Shown piece by piece: positions 53,268-60,752 of a DNA stretch of 64,000 bases (position 1 is its first letter; the number at the start of each line of letters is the position of its first letter). The notes beneath the pieces are model-generated. The model was not told the origin of the DNA, searched no databases, and worked only from the letters and a program-made list of their open reading frames with translations. Source of the stretch: Sporosarcina sp. P32b (GTDB lineage: Bacteria > Bacillota > Bacilli > Bacillales_A > Planococcaceae). The stretch lies in assembly GCF_002743335.1 (NCBI RefSeq), contig NZ_PDZB01000009.1, forward strand, positions 1 to 64,000, given 5' to 3'. Made by a program: the position numbers and the translations under genes.

Positions 53268-53512
53268 TACGAATCCACCTCCATGTAGACAATGTTTGGC
53301 TTGTCGTGGTGTGATTGCTCTTGGATCAACTGCGTTGTACTACATAGTTCACAAGCAAATGATTGCAATGTTAGCTGATTAGGTATGTCTTTAGCTGTTT
53401 GCTTCAAATCAATATATACTTCACGGTGAAAAAACGTTGTGCCACCGCAGAGTGTACAATGAAGCGGTATGCCAATAACTTCTATTTCAAATATTCCGCG
53501 TCTTCTAACCAT
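53267..53512 (-). CDS. Small CxxC protein (zinc-ribbon-like)
   Basis: 81 residues. LHCTLCGGTTFFHREVY and SFACELCSTTQLI give two CxxC pairs about 36 residues apart, consistent with a single zinc ribbon. Coupled to the next small CxxC gene by TAATG. Both may bind zinc together or act as an RNA- or protein-binding pair; no function known. Confidence 0.6.
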   Translation of the reverse strand: MVRRRGIFEIEVIGIPLHCTLCGGTTFFHREVYIDLKQTAKDIPNQLTLQSFACELCSTTQLIQEQSHHDKPNIVYMEVDS

Positions 53513-53527
53513 CTTTCAACACCTACC

Positions 53528-53845
53528 TTATTTTTTAAACCGATTACCTGTATTGACATAGAGTAAAGTAAATGCGAGTACTAATAGGAACAGTGTTAAT
53601 CCTACAATGAAGTATACATCTTCTTCCAACAGTTCACTTACGGCGAACAATCCGACACAAAAACTTAAAGCGAACATGATTTTCGCCATAAACTTGCATA
53701 ACGCACGCTCGTTAATACGCATTTTTTTTTCGAAAGGCATCGTATTATAGCCTGACAGTAAGGATGCACCTTTACCTTGCCAAAGTGCTATGCCATAGAC
53801 AATAAATGCAATCATTATAATAATATTAAGAAGTAGGCCGGTCAT
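53528..53845 (-). CDS. DUF3784-like membrane protein
   Basis: 105 residues with three membrane segments (about 3-21, 53-71, 77-98). The GKGASLLSGYNTMPFEKK loop after helix 1 is the hallmark of the DUF3784 family of Firmicutes. No function known. Start ATG 53845 after AATGAGGGATC. It lies 15 bases upstream of the CxxC pair in the same direction and could be co-transcribed. Confidence 0.75.
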   Translation of the reverse strand: MTGLLLNIIIMIAFIVYGIALWQGKGASLLSGYNTMPFEKKMRINERALCKFMAKIMFALSFCVGLFAVSELLEEDVYFIVGLTLFLLVLAFTLLYVNTGNRFKK

Positions 53846-53887
53846 AGTGATCCCTCATTTCATGAAAAAGAATCGGCATTCAATAAA

Positions 53888-53922
53888 AAATGGAGCCAAC
53901 TCTTAGACGAGTTAACTCCATT
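53888..53922 (-). terminator. Terminator of pbuE
   Basis: AATGGAG(TT)AACTC ... GAGTT(GG)CTCCATT on the minus strand followed by TTTTT. Confidence 0.85.
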
Positions 53923-53927
53923 CTATC

Positions 53928-55094
53928 TTATTCCATAGCGGTCTGCCGAGTCTTTACAGCTATCGATAAAGAGATAGCTGCACATAAGAATGCGATGATA
54001 ACAATTACGCCACCAACTGCCGGCATATTTGTGACACTACCTGTTTGACTATAAACTATCCCGCCAACTCCAGATCCAAGCGCAATTCCGACTTGTAGCG
54101 CCGAGTTATTGAAACTCTGGTGTATATCGGAAGTTACCGGATCACTTTGGATAATATAATCTTGCTGAGCAGGTGCTAGCGCCCAACTTAATCCACCCCA
54201 GATCATCATGAAGATAATGAAAAGTGGAATGGAGAATGTGGAATAGGGAAGCGCAAATAAACTAATCGCAAATGCCCCTAATATAATTAAAATACTTTTC
54301 TTCGAGCCAAGACGTGAAGCTAATCCGCCACCAAATGCTCCGCCTGCTACTGCTGCCAGTCCAAATAGGAAGTAGAATACACTGATCCAATACGGACTTA
54401 ACTGCATCGTCGTTTCTAAGAAGGGGGTGAAGTACGCATATACCGTATAATGTCCAGCGAGCATAAACATGGTCGCTAAATGAGCAAAGAATATTTTTTT
54501 ATTCGCTAAAGCTTTAATCTGAACAGAAAGTGGTTGTACTTTCGCGTTAGGAATTTTTTCGAGAAACTTTGCGATTAATAGTATAGAACCTACTGTCAAA
54601 ATCGCAATTCCTAAAAACACTGAACGCCATCCGAATGCGTTCGTTACTACAATACCGATGGGTACGCCTAGGACAAGCGATGAACTGATCCCCATGTAAA
54701 TATAGCCAAGCGACTTAGCTCTCACACGTGGCTCGACCATTCGTGCTGTAATCGTTAATGATAGCACAATGACAAGTGCTGCACTTGCAGCTGTCAATAC
54801 ACGAGCAGCCATCATCAAGCCGAATGTCGGACTGAAGTATGTTAGAATGTTTCCGAGTAAAAACACGACTAATGTAATTAAATATAATTTCTTGCGTTCC
54901 ACTTTCGCGGTCAGTGACAATAATACAGGTCCTGCAACCGCGTACACGAGAGCGAATACTGTAATGAGTTGTCCAGCGGTTGCGATGGAAACATTCAAGT
55001 CATCCGCAATGACGGGCAAAATTCCTCCGACTACCAACTCAACTAGTCCTACTGTAATAGCAGACACTGCCAATAATAAAACACGTAAATCCAA
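53928..55094 (-). CDS. pbuE: Purine efflux pump PbuE (MFS)
   Basis: 388 residues, 12 membrane helices, exactly the length of Bacillus subtilis PbuE (YdhL). Strong similarity as remembered: AITVGLVELVVGGILPVIA, MFMLAGHYTVYAYFTPFLE, WGGLSWALAPAQQDYII, SFNNSALQVGIALGSG. It exports hypoxanthine, adenine and purine analogues. Start TTG 55094 seven bases after AGGAGGA. The adenine riboswitch in its leader supports the assignment strongly. Confidence 0.93.
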   Translation of the reverse strand: MDLRVLLLAVSAITVGLVELVVGGILPVIADDLNVSIATAGQLITVFALVYAVAGPVLLSLTAKVERKKLYLITLVVFLLGNILTYFSPTFGLMMAARVLTAASAALVIVLSLTITARMVEPRVRAKSLGYIYMGISSSLVLGVPIGIVVTNAFGWRSVFLGIAILTVGSILLIAKFLEKIPNAKVQPLSVQIKALANKKIFFAHLATMFMLAGHYTVYAYFTPFLETTMQLSPYWISVFYFLFGLAAVAGGAFGGGLASRLGSKKSILIILGAFAISLFALPYSTFSIPLFIIFMMIWGGLSWALAPAQQDYIIQSDPVTSDIHQSFNNSALQVGIALGSGVGGIVYSQTGSVTNMPAVGGVIVIIAFLCAAISLSIAVKTRQTAME

Positions 55095-55140
55095 AACAAT
55101 TCCTCCTACTAGTGTCTCTACACTATTTTTTCGAATAGAA

Positions 55141-55230
55141 AAATCCTGATTACAAAAATTACTTTGTAATCAGGATTTGACGGTTCCTGGTAGAGACCCT
55201 CGAACCATATTATCGAGGTTATACATGTTG
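55141..55230 (-). promoter_or_regulatory. Adenine (purine-class) riboswitch with terminator
   Basis: Aptamer at about 55163-55230 on the minus strand: P1 TGTA/TACA, P2 CTCGA/TCGAG with loop AATATGG, core GTCTCTACC, P3 AGGA/TCCT and junction GATTA. The specificity base is U (GATTA rather than GACTA), the adenine-binding form. The 3' aptamer strand also forms a 16-bp terminator stem, AAATCCTGATTACAAA and complement (55141-55178), so adenine binding would turn pbuE on, as in B. subtilis. Confidence 0.95.
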
Positions 55231-55460
55231 ATTCCGTAATGAAATTTTCTATTGTTCAATTTATCATGGAATGTGAGATATGGCAAGTTGGAAAGCTACT
55301 ACCTAAAAAGGTCCCCGATTTATCCAACAATGTAGAAGTGACGTTCGTTCTGCGTAATAGTATGGTTCGAATCGTCTCGAGTTGTAAAAGTCCTCAAAAT
55401 CAAGTATACTTTTCCCGATAAACTTGTGCGGATCAATACACTAATAAAGGATGGATATGC
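55231..55460. other. Non-coding region between the pbuE leader and the DUF2829 gene
   Basis: AT-rich, no credible gene. It should hold the pbuE promoter (minus) and the promoter of the DUF2829 gene (plus); CAAGTATACTTTTCCCGATAA near 55402-55422 may be part of the latter. Confidence 0.5.
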
Positions 55461-55682
55461 ATGACATTTGAAGAGGTATTACCACGTTTGAAGGCTGGAG
55501 AGAAAGTCATCCGTAGTAACTGGGGCGGAGCAGAGTTATACGTGAAGCTAGTAGGGGAAAGTGAACAAGACGGTAAAAAACTGAATCCATATTTCGTGAT
55601 TGATGTAACGGGTGAAGGCTATACAATGTTCACACCAACAGTTTGTGACTTACTAGCCGAAGACTGGGTCATCGTAGAGTAA
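55461..55682 (+). CDS. DUF2829 / Tad2-like protein
   Basis: 73 residues. N-terminal TFEEVLPRLKAGEKVIRSNWGG and the C-terminal CDLLAEDWVIVE are the two ends of the DUF2829 family. Phage members (Tad2) neutralise the Thoeris defence by sequestering its cyclic-ADP-ribose-type signal. This copy is on what looks like core chromosome with no phage genes around it. ATG 55461 follows AAAGGATGGATATGC. It has its own terminator. Anti-Thoeris activity is inferred only from family. Confidence 0.75.
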   Translation: MTFEEVLPRLKAGEKVIRSNWGGAELYVKLVGESEQDGKKLNPYFVIDVTGEGYTMFTPTVCDLLAEDWVIVE

Positions 55683-55694
55683 ATCGGAAGAATC

Positions 55695-55723
55695 AAAGCT
55701 CATGAGTATTCATGAGCTTTTTT
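55695..55723 (+). terminator. Terminator after the DUF2829 gene
   Basis: AAAGCTCATGA-GTAT-TCATGAGCTTT followed by TTT. Confidence 0.85.
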
Positions 55724-55738
55724 ATATAGGAGGCCGTT

Positions 55739-56494
55739 ATGAAATTTGCAGAATATGAAAATAAGACCATCGTAGTGACAGGTGGCGGGTCTGGTATTGG
55801 GTACGCACAAGCTGTAGCATTTTTGGAAAATGGAGCAAATGTTTTTGCATTTGATATACAAGAGGGGGATCTCCCGAAATTACAAACAGACTATCCGTCA
55901 CAGTTTGCCTATGCGATTGGTAGTGTCAGTGTAAAGAACGACGTAGCACACGCGGTGAAGGAAGCGTGTAACGTATTTGGTACTATAGATATTTTATTAA
56001 ACACTGCAGGGGTGCTCGATGGTTTTGCCAAAACATTAGATACTGACGAAGCGCTTTGGGATAAAATCATGGATACGAATGTAAAGGGTACATATTTTAT
56101 GACGAATGAAATATTGCCACAGATGATCGCTCGTAAGTCAGGTGTTATTGTCAATATGGCGTCCGTTGCGGGCCTTGTGGCAGGTGGTGGGGGTGCGGCT
56201 TATACAGCATCCAAACACGCCATTGTTGGTTATACAAAGCAACTGGACATGGATTACTGCCGCAATGGAATTCGCGCGAACGCGATTGCGCCAGGTGCCA
56301 TCCAGACACCGATGAACCAAGCGGATTTTGAAGGTGACGGTGAAATGGCGAAGTGGGTAGCAGAGGAAACGCCTGCAGGACGTTGGGCGCAGCCGAGTGA
56401 GGTTGCAAGCCTGACATTATACATAGCCAGTTCCGCAGCGGACTATATTCATGGAGCGGTTATTCCGATTGACGGAGGTTGGATTGCAAAATAA
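55739..56494 (+). CDS. Short-chain dehydrogenase/reductase (FabG-like)
   Basis: 251 residues, classical SDR: cofactor motif VVTGGGSGIGYAQA (TGxxxGxG), DIQ after beta-2 suggesting NAD preference, NTAG-like LLNTAGVLDGF, catalytic Ser in VNMASVAG and YTASK with Tyr and Lys (YTASKHAIVGYT). C-terminal IPIDGGWIAK. Bacillales annotate this type as 3-oxoacyl-ACP reductase, but it stands alone, far from fatty-acid genes, so substrate is open. Start ATG 55739 after AGGAGGCCGTT. Confidence 0.85.
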   Translation: MKFAEYENKTIVVTGGGSGIGYAQAVAFLENGANVFAFDIQEGDLPKLQTDYPSQFAYAIGSVSVKNDVAHAVKEACNVFGTIDILLNTAGVLDGFAKTLDTDEALWDKIMDTNVKGTYFMTNEILPQMIARKSGVIVNMASVAGLVAGGGGAAYTASKHAIVGYTKQLDMDYCRNGIRANAIAPGAIQTPMNQADFEGDGEMAKWVAEETPAGRWAQPSEVASLTLYIASSAADYIHGAVIPIDGGWIAK

Positions 56495-56552
56495 AGCTTT
56501 TGTATTATAAGGAAATCTGTTATAATACCGAAGCAAGCAAATTCTGTTTGCA

Positions 56553-56640
56553 CTACGACACTTTTGATCGAGCGATAGGCTCTTTCTTCCTTTGGTCGTA
56601 GTTATTACTGGAATAGCATTTTCGCTATTTCACAAAGGAG
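56553..56640 (+). promoter_or_regulatory. Candidate preQ1-II-type riboswitch before queT
   Basis: A hairpin CTACGAC (56553-56559)/GTCGTAG (56595-56601) has TCCTTTG (56588-56594) in its loop next to the 3' strand. After ATTAC comes a 9-bp hairpin, TGGAATAGC/GCTATTTCA (56609-56632), directly followed by CAAAGGA (56633-56639), which pairs perfectly with TCCTTTG. The pseudoknot would hide the ribosome site of queT. This is the topology of preQ1 class II riboswitches, which also precede queT-type genes. The loop has an extra GAGC/GCTC hairpin. Confidence 0.6.
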
Positions 56641-56648
56641 AAAATAAA

Positions 56649-57164
56649 ATGAGTATGTCTTATGTTAAAGATTCGCCTAAGAGTAAGAGTACGGTGAATG
56701 AACTGACAAAAACAGCGCTCGTCGCCGCTTTGTATGTGACGGTGACGTTTGTATTTGCAGTGATCAGTTTTGGTGCAGTCCAACTGCGTTTGTCAGAGAT
56801 GTTCAATTATCTGGCTTTGTATAATAAACGGTACGTGATCGGTGTCACGCTAGGTGTCATGTTCGCAAACTTTATGTCACCGACTTGGATTTTGGATGTG
56901 CCGATTGGTTCTATGGCTACGTTAGTCGCATTATTAGTCTGTCGTGCACTGACTAAGAAAATTAAAAATGATATTGTCAAAATGGTGATTACTGCTATTG
57001 TGTTTGCATTATCTATGTGCGCCATTGCAGCTCAACTGACAATTTTACTAGGTTTCCCGTTCTGGGCTACATGGTTAACGGCTGGAATTGGTGAATTATT
57101 ATCGATGACAATTGGCGGAGTTATTATATATACATTAAACAAGAAAATAGATTTATCCAAATAA
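56649..57164 (+). CDS. queT: QueT-family queuosine precursor transporter
   Basis: 171 residues, five to six membrane helices. The pattern LVAALYVTVTFV, FGAVQLRLSEMFNYLALYN, FANFMSPTWILDVPIGSM, and WATWLTAGIGELLSMTIGG is the QueT (COG4708) ECF substrate-binding family. It would import preQ0/preQ1 or queuine with shared ECF energizing subunits. ATG 56649 lies eight bases after AAAGGAG; a longer frame that runs through the leader hairpins is rejected. Terminated 57164-57202. Confidence 0.9.
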   Translation: MSMSYVKDSPKSKSTVNELTKTALVAALYVTVTFVFAVISFGAVQLRLSEMFNYLALYNKRYVIGVTLGVMFANFMSPTWILDVPIGSMATLVALLVCRALTKKIKNDIVKMVITAIVFALSMCAIAAQLTILLGFPFWATWLTAGIGELLSMTIGGVIIYTLNKKIDLSK

Positions 57165-57202
57165 AAGAGAGCATTCGCAGATTTGTGAATGCTCTCTTTT
57201 TT
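57164..57202 (+). terminator. Terminator of queT
   Basis: AAAGAGAGCATTC ... GAATGCTCTCTTT followed by TTT. Confidence 0.85.
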
Positions 57203-57251
57203 GTTTTCCTTAAAATGATCTCATTATATAAAGTAGGTGTACGTTCATGTA

Positions 57252-57737
57252 TTAAGCGCGTTGCAAAACGGTAAATGAAATCGCGTAAATAATCAAACCA
57301 CTAATTGGAATAGAAGCTACTGCGAATATTGGATACCAAATATAATCCAAAAAATAGTTTGGAATAAACATGAATGAACCGATCATGAAAAAGGAGTAAA
57401 TTAATATACCCGAAAAAGCATAACTAATCGCTTTTCGTGTATTCGCCACTGCTCGTTCGTCTGTAGAGTCGTATTCGAACGTGATGAAATCACGTATATC
57501 GGTATTGTTATTTTTTCGCATACGTAAAAAGTGAATTAGATTAGCGATTATAAAAAGTATGAGTACAGCAATCATCAAAGCTCCTGGCCAAGTATTAACT
57601 TGTACTGTAAATCCTTCAATATATCCGCGATCCATCTGAATGAATTTCTGTTCAACCTGCAAAAAATCAAAAACCATGATAGCTAAAGCGATGAATAGCA
57701 CGATTCGTAATGTAACAGAAATACATATATTCTTCAT
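57252..57737 (-). CDS. Four-helix membrane protein paired with XRE regulator
   Basis: 161 residues with four membrane segments (about 7-25, 52-70, 107-127, 133-155) and a cytosolic loop FITFEYDSTDERAVANTRKA between helices 2 and 3. This layout resembles DUF2178-type proteins that commonly follow small Cro/CI-type regulators. Its start directly abuts the regulator's stop. Function unknown; the pair may be a self-regulated unit. Confidence 0.7.
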   Translation of the reverse strand: MKNICISVTLRIVLFIALAIMVFDFLQVEQKFIQMDRGYIEGFTVQVNTWPGALMIAVLILFIIANLIHFLRMRKNNNTDIRDFITFEYDSTDERAVANTRKAISYAFSGILIYSFFMIGSFMFIPNYFLDYIWYPIFAVASIPISGLIIYAISFTVLQRA

Positions 57738-57950
57738 TCAAGCATCCTCCTTGTAAAAAATCTCTTCAATCGATAACTTAAATACTTCTGCAATGTTCAT
57801 AGCTAGCAAAAGAGAAGGGGTATAGCTACCTTTTTCTAAAGCCACTATCGTTTGCCGTGTAACTCCAACTTGTTCTGCAAGTGCACTTTGTGTTAGATCC
57901 ATCCGCGCACGTAATTCTTTCACTCGACTTTTAATCACTCCACTCATCAC
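57738..57950 (-). CDS. XRE-family small transcriptional regulator (YgzD type)
   Basis: 70 residues, a single helix-turn-helix: [49 protein letters not shown] in overlapping segments, then [10 protein letters not shown]. This is the compact YgzD/Cro-like form. It very likely regulates its own operon with the adjoining membrane protein. Start ATG 57950 after ACGAGGTG. Confidence 0.9.
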   Translation of the reverse strand: MMSGVIKSRVKELRARMDLTQSALAEQVGVTRQTIVALEKGSYTPSLLLAMNIAEVFKLSIEEIFYKEDA

Positions 57951-58063
57951 CTCGTCTTGTTAAATGTATATCAAACTTTACATATTGTCTAGTTGACTAT
58001 ACAATAATTTAAATAAAAAAACCGAAAATCAATAGGTTTTGTTGATAGAAAATCAAGCAAAAA

Positions 58064-58103
58064 AGGATGCCCAGAGAAGTGTTTCCACTTCATGGACATC
58101 CTA
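58064..58103 (-). terminator. Terminator of the DHA2 exporter
   Basis: AGGATG(C)CCA(GA)GAAGTG / CACTTC(A)TGG(A)CATCCT; T-run on the minus side. Confidence 0.85.
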
Positions 58104-58111
58104 TTATAGTT

Positions 58112-59518
58112 TTACACCTTTACATCGGTATCTTTTGGTTTTGGATTCTTGATCAGCAGCGCCAATAGTAGACCGACAATGGATATACAACCTGAAACGA
58201 AGAAGGCTGTATTTACACCTTGAATTTGACCAGCAATGGTTCCGTTATCTAGATCGGATGTGATCATGATTGTCACGAGCGCAGCAGTTCCAATAGACCC
58301 CGCAATCTGCCGGAAAGTATTATTCATAGCTGTACCATGAGAAATCAAGTGATTGGGTAGCTGATTCAGACCTAGTGTAGTCGAAGGCATCATAATCATC
58401 GCAATACCAAACATTCTTACAGCGTTTAATATGGCTAAATAGGTGAACGTTGTATCTACTGATAAGTTTGCGAACATGAATGTCGTAACGGTTAAGATGG
58501 TAAAGCCTGATAGCAGTAACCATTTGGCACCATACTTATCGAATATCGTCCCCGTTACCGGATTCATGATACCCATGACAATTGCACCTGGAAGTAGCAT
58601 AAGACCGGAGTGGAGTGCATTAAAACCAAGCATAGTTTGCATGAACAACGGTAAGATCACTGTAGATGCAATCATGGAAGCAAATACAATCATACCTAAG
58701 CTAGTTGCCAGTGTGAATACGCCATACTTGAACACTTTAAACTCGAGAATGGGTTGTTCCAGTTTCAATTGTCTTAGAATGAACCAAGCAAGTGAAATTG
58801 CCCCAATGATTAACGAAAGTAAAACGTTCGCATGTAGCCAACCCGTATTACCTGCAATACTGAAGCCGTAGAGTAATCCACCAAAACCGAATGTAGAGAG
58901 CACAATCGATAAATAGTCCATTTTTGGATTGGTTAGTTTCGTTACGTTTTTCAGCAAGAAATAAGCGGCTACGATATTTAACAAAGCAAACGGTAAAACA
59001 ACGTAGAATACACTGCGCCAAGGGTACTGATCTACGAGATATCCAGATAGGCTCGGCCCGATAGCTGGCGCAAATGCAATGACGAGTCCAAAGTACCCCA
59101 TTGCTTTTCCGCGTTGTTCAATCGGAAATAGCAAGAACATAATAGTTTGCAGTAGCGGCATCATAATCCCGGCTCCCGCACCTTGGAGAACTCTACCTAT
59201 TAACAATATAGAGAAGTTTGGAGATGTCGCTGCAATTAGTGTTCCTAAAGCAAATATACTCATCGCTGTCAAAAATAGTCGTCGAGTCGTAAACTTGCCG
59301 ATGAAAAAAGCTGTAATAGGAATCATAATCCCGTTAACTAGCATGAAGATTGACTGCAACCACTGCACGGTACTTTCGCTAATCTGAAGATCCTTCATGA
59401 TTGGCGGAAGGGCTGTAGCGAGAAGCGTTTGATTCAGAATTGTAATGAACGCACCCGATAATAATACAATCATCAAGGGAAGGTTCTTTTTAAAATCGAA
59501 TTTTTGTGAGTTTACCAT
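58112..59518 (-). CDS. MFS multidrug exporter, DHA2 (EmrB/QacA, 14-helix) family
   Basis: 468 residues with about 14 membrane helices. Family segments: LLSGAFITILNQTLLATALPPIM, TVQWLQSIFMLVNGIMIPI, the motif C-like GRVLQGAGAGIMMPLLQT, and AMGYFGLVIAFAPAIGPSLSG in short stretches. It would exchange protons for drugs or lipophilic compounds. ATG 59518 fits the GAGGTGAT site better than GTG 59524. An inverted repeat upstream (59581-59599) may be a repressor site, but no regulator gene adjoins. Confidence 0.88.
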   Translation of the reverse strand: MVNSQKFDFKKNLPLMIVLLSGAFITILNQTLLATALPPIMKDLQISESTVQWLQSIFMLVNGIMIPITAFFIGKFTTRRLFLTAMSIFALGTLIAATSPNFSILLIGRVLQGAGAGIMMPLLQTIMFLLFPIEQRGKAMGYFGLVIAFAPAIGPSLSGYLVDQYPWRSVFYVVLPFALLNIVAAYFLLKNVTKLTNPKMDYLSIVLSTFGFGGLLYGFSIAGNTGWLHANVLLSLIIGAISLAWFILRQLKLEQPILEFKVFKYGVFTLATSLGMIVFASMIASTVILPLFMQTMLGFNALHSGLMLLPGAIVMGIMNPVTGTIFDKYGAKWLLLSGFTILTVTTFMFANLSVDTTFTYLAILNAVRMFGIAMIMMPSTTLGLNQLPNHLISHGTAMNNTFRQIAGSIGTAALVTIMITSDLDNGTIAGQIQGVNTAFFVSGCISIVGLLLALLIKNPKPKDTDVKV

Positions 59519-59580
59519 GTTCACGCATCACCTCATAATTAATTACAGATCACAAAATAATTCGGAGTTCGTTATAAATC

Positions 59581-59599
59581 TAACATACAGGCTATGTTA
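59581..59599. promoter_or_regulatory. Inverted repeat upstream of the exporter, possible operator
   Basis: TAACATA-CAGGC-TATGTTA, 7-bp arms, about 65 bases before the exporter start; size suits a MarR- or TetR-type repressor. Confidence 0.35.
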
Positions 59600-59735
59600 A
59601 TTGTTATTTCGTAAGACCACAATAATCTTGCTTGACTATGTCTATAGGCGAAGTTGGAAAGGTACTACGTTTAAAAGAATGTAATGAGGATACTATGAAT
59701 AGTAATAAGATCTTTTAATTGGGAGGAAATCTACT

Positions 59736-60263
59736 ATGAAAAAAGCTGTATTCTTGGATCGAGATGGTGTGATCAATGAAGTGTTGACGGATCGAGTGAA
59801 ATTTGTGAATGAACCTAATCAATTATATTTTTTACCAGGAGTGGCGGAAGCGATAAAGGAATTGAATCAATCGTTTGACTACATATTTGTAGTGACGAAT
59901 CAAGGCGGTGTAGGTCTTGGTTACATGAAGGAGTCTAAGTTGAAATCCATACATGATCATATGATAGCAGAGCTAGCAAAGGAAGGTGCCATAATTGACG
60001 AAGTCGCATATTGTCCGCATAAGCCGAAGTCTGGATGTGATTGCCGCAAACCCCACAGTAAGTTGATAGAAAAACTCGCAAAGAAACATAATGTAAACTT
60101 GTCCACTTCCTATATGATAGGCGATACGGATACAGACATTATTGCCGGAAAAAGAGCAGGGACCAAGACGGTCTTCCTAGGTACAAAAGATCCACTGGCA
60201 GATGCAGTATTTCCAGATTTGCTTCATGCTGTTCCTTGGATCATAGATGATATGTCGAAGTGA
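59736..60263 (+). CDS. HAD-IIIA phosphatase (GmhB-like)
   Basis: 175 residues. HAD motif I VFLDRDGVINEV, motif II VTNQGG, a zinc loop CPHKPKSGCDCRKPHSK (Cys/His ligands) and motif IV MIGDTDTDIIAGKRAG. This is the pattern of D-glycero-D-manno-heptose-1,7-bisphosphate phosphatase, GmhB. No other heptose genes are visible and Planococcaceae lack LPS, so the real substrate may be another sugar bisphosphate or histidinol phosphate. ATG 59736 after GGGAGGAAATC. Confidence 0.82.
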   Translation: MKKAVFLDRDGVINEVLTDRVKFVNEPNQLYFLPGVAEAIKELNQSFDYIFVVTNQGGVGLGYMKESKLKSIHDHMIAELAKEGAIIDEVAYCPHKPKSGCDCRKPHSKLIEKLAKKHNVNLSTSYMIGDTDTDIIAGKRAGTKTVFLGTKDPLADAVFPDLLHAVPWIIDDMSK

Positions 60264-60752
60264 AGAGCATTCAAGCACTAACCCATTACTAGTAAGGCAA
60301 TCAATGAAGTAGCGCATCCAGATGCAAGAAAATACAGATAATATTTTTCTACCTGTGATCGTCCTAACTATTAATTAGGATAATAAATGCCGCAACATCA
60401 CTAGATATTTGTGGCATTCATGCTTACTTTACAGAGGCTCATCCTACAGACTTTATTCACCACAAGCCCATGATTATCTAGTGTAAAGTAATCTCTCCAA
60501 GAAAGTACTAGTGCAATTGAGTAATAGTACTGAAAAAAACCATTTAATAGCAACACTTGAGAGAAAAATATAAGAAAGACTAGTGAAAAAGTATTATACT
60601 ATGATATGATTATTAAAATAAATAATAGAATAATACTAATTACCCTTATCATTCTTACTAAGAAAATAATTAGATACCCTCTAATTATTTCAACCTATTT
60701 TAAGAAAGAAAAAGTGAAAGTGAAAGAGTACTAGTGAAAGGGGGGACTACTT
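60264..60752. other. 489-bp AT-rich intergenic region
   Basis: No credible gene on either strand. AGTACTAGTG occurs twice (about 60505 and 60727), and GTGAAA is tandemly repeated just before the next start (60712-60740). A -10-like TATTATACTATGATAT cluster lies at 60591-60608. I cannot assign a function. Confidence 0.5.

Noticed and set aside
55239-55421. 60-codon frame downstream of the riboswitch region
   Set aside because: No ribosome site, lies in a regulatory gap and shows no protein-like pattern.
56592-56648. N-terminal extension of queT
   Set aside because: It would be translated from the riboswitch-like hairpins; the good AAAGGAG site serves ATG 56649.
59736-60263. GmhB-like gene as the missing histidinol-phosphatase
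   Set aside because: hisJ already stands next to the his operon, and this gene is 35 kb away with no his context.
60264-60752. Short repeats (AGTACTAGTG, GTGAAA) as CRISPR or attachment site
   Set aside because: Only two copies or short tandem units with no regular spacing and no integrase gene nearby.
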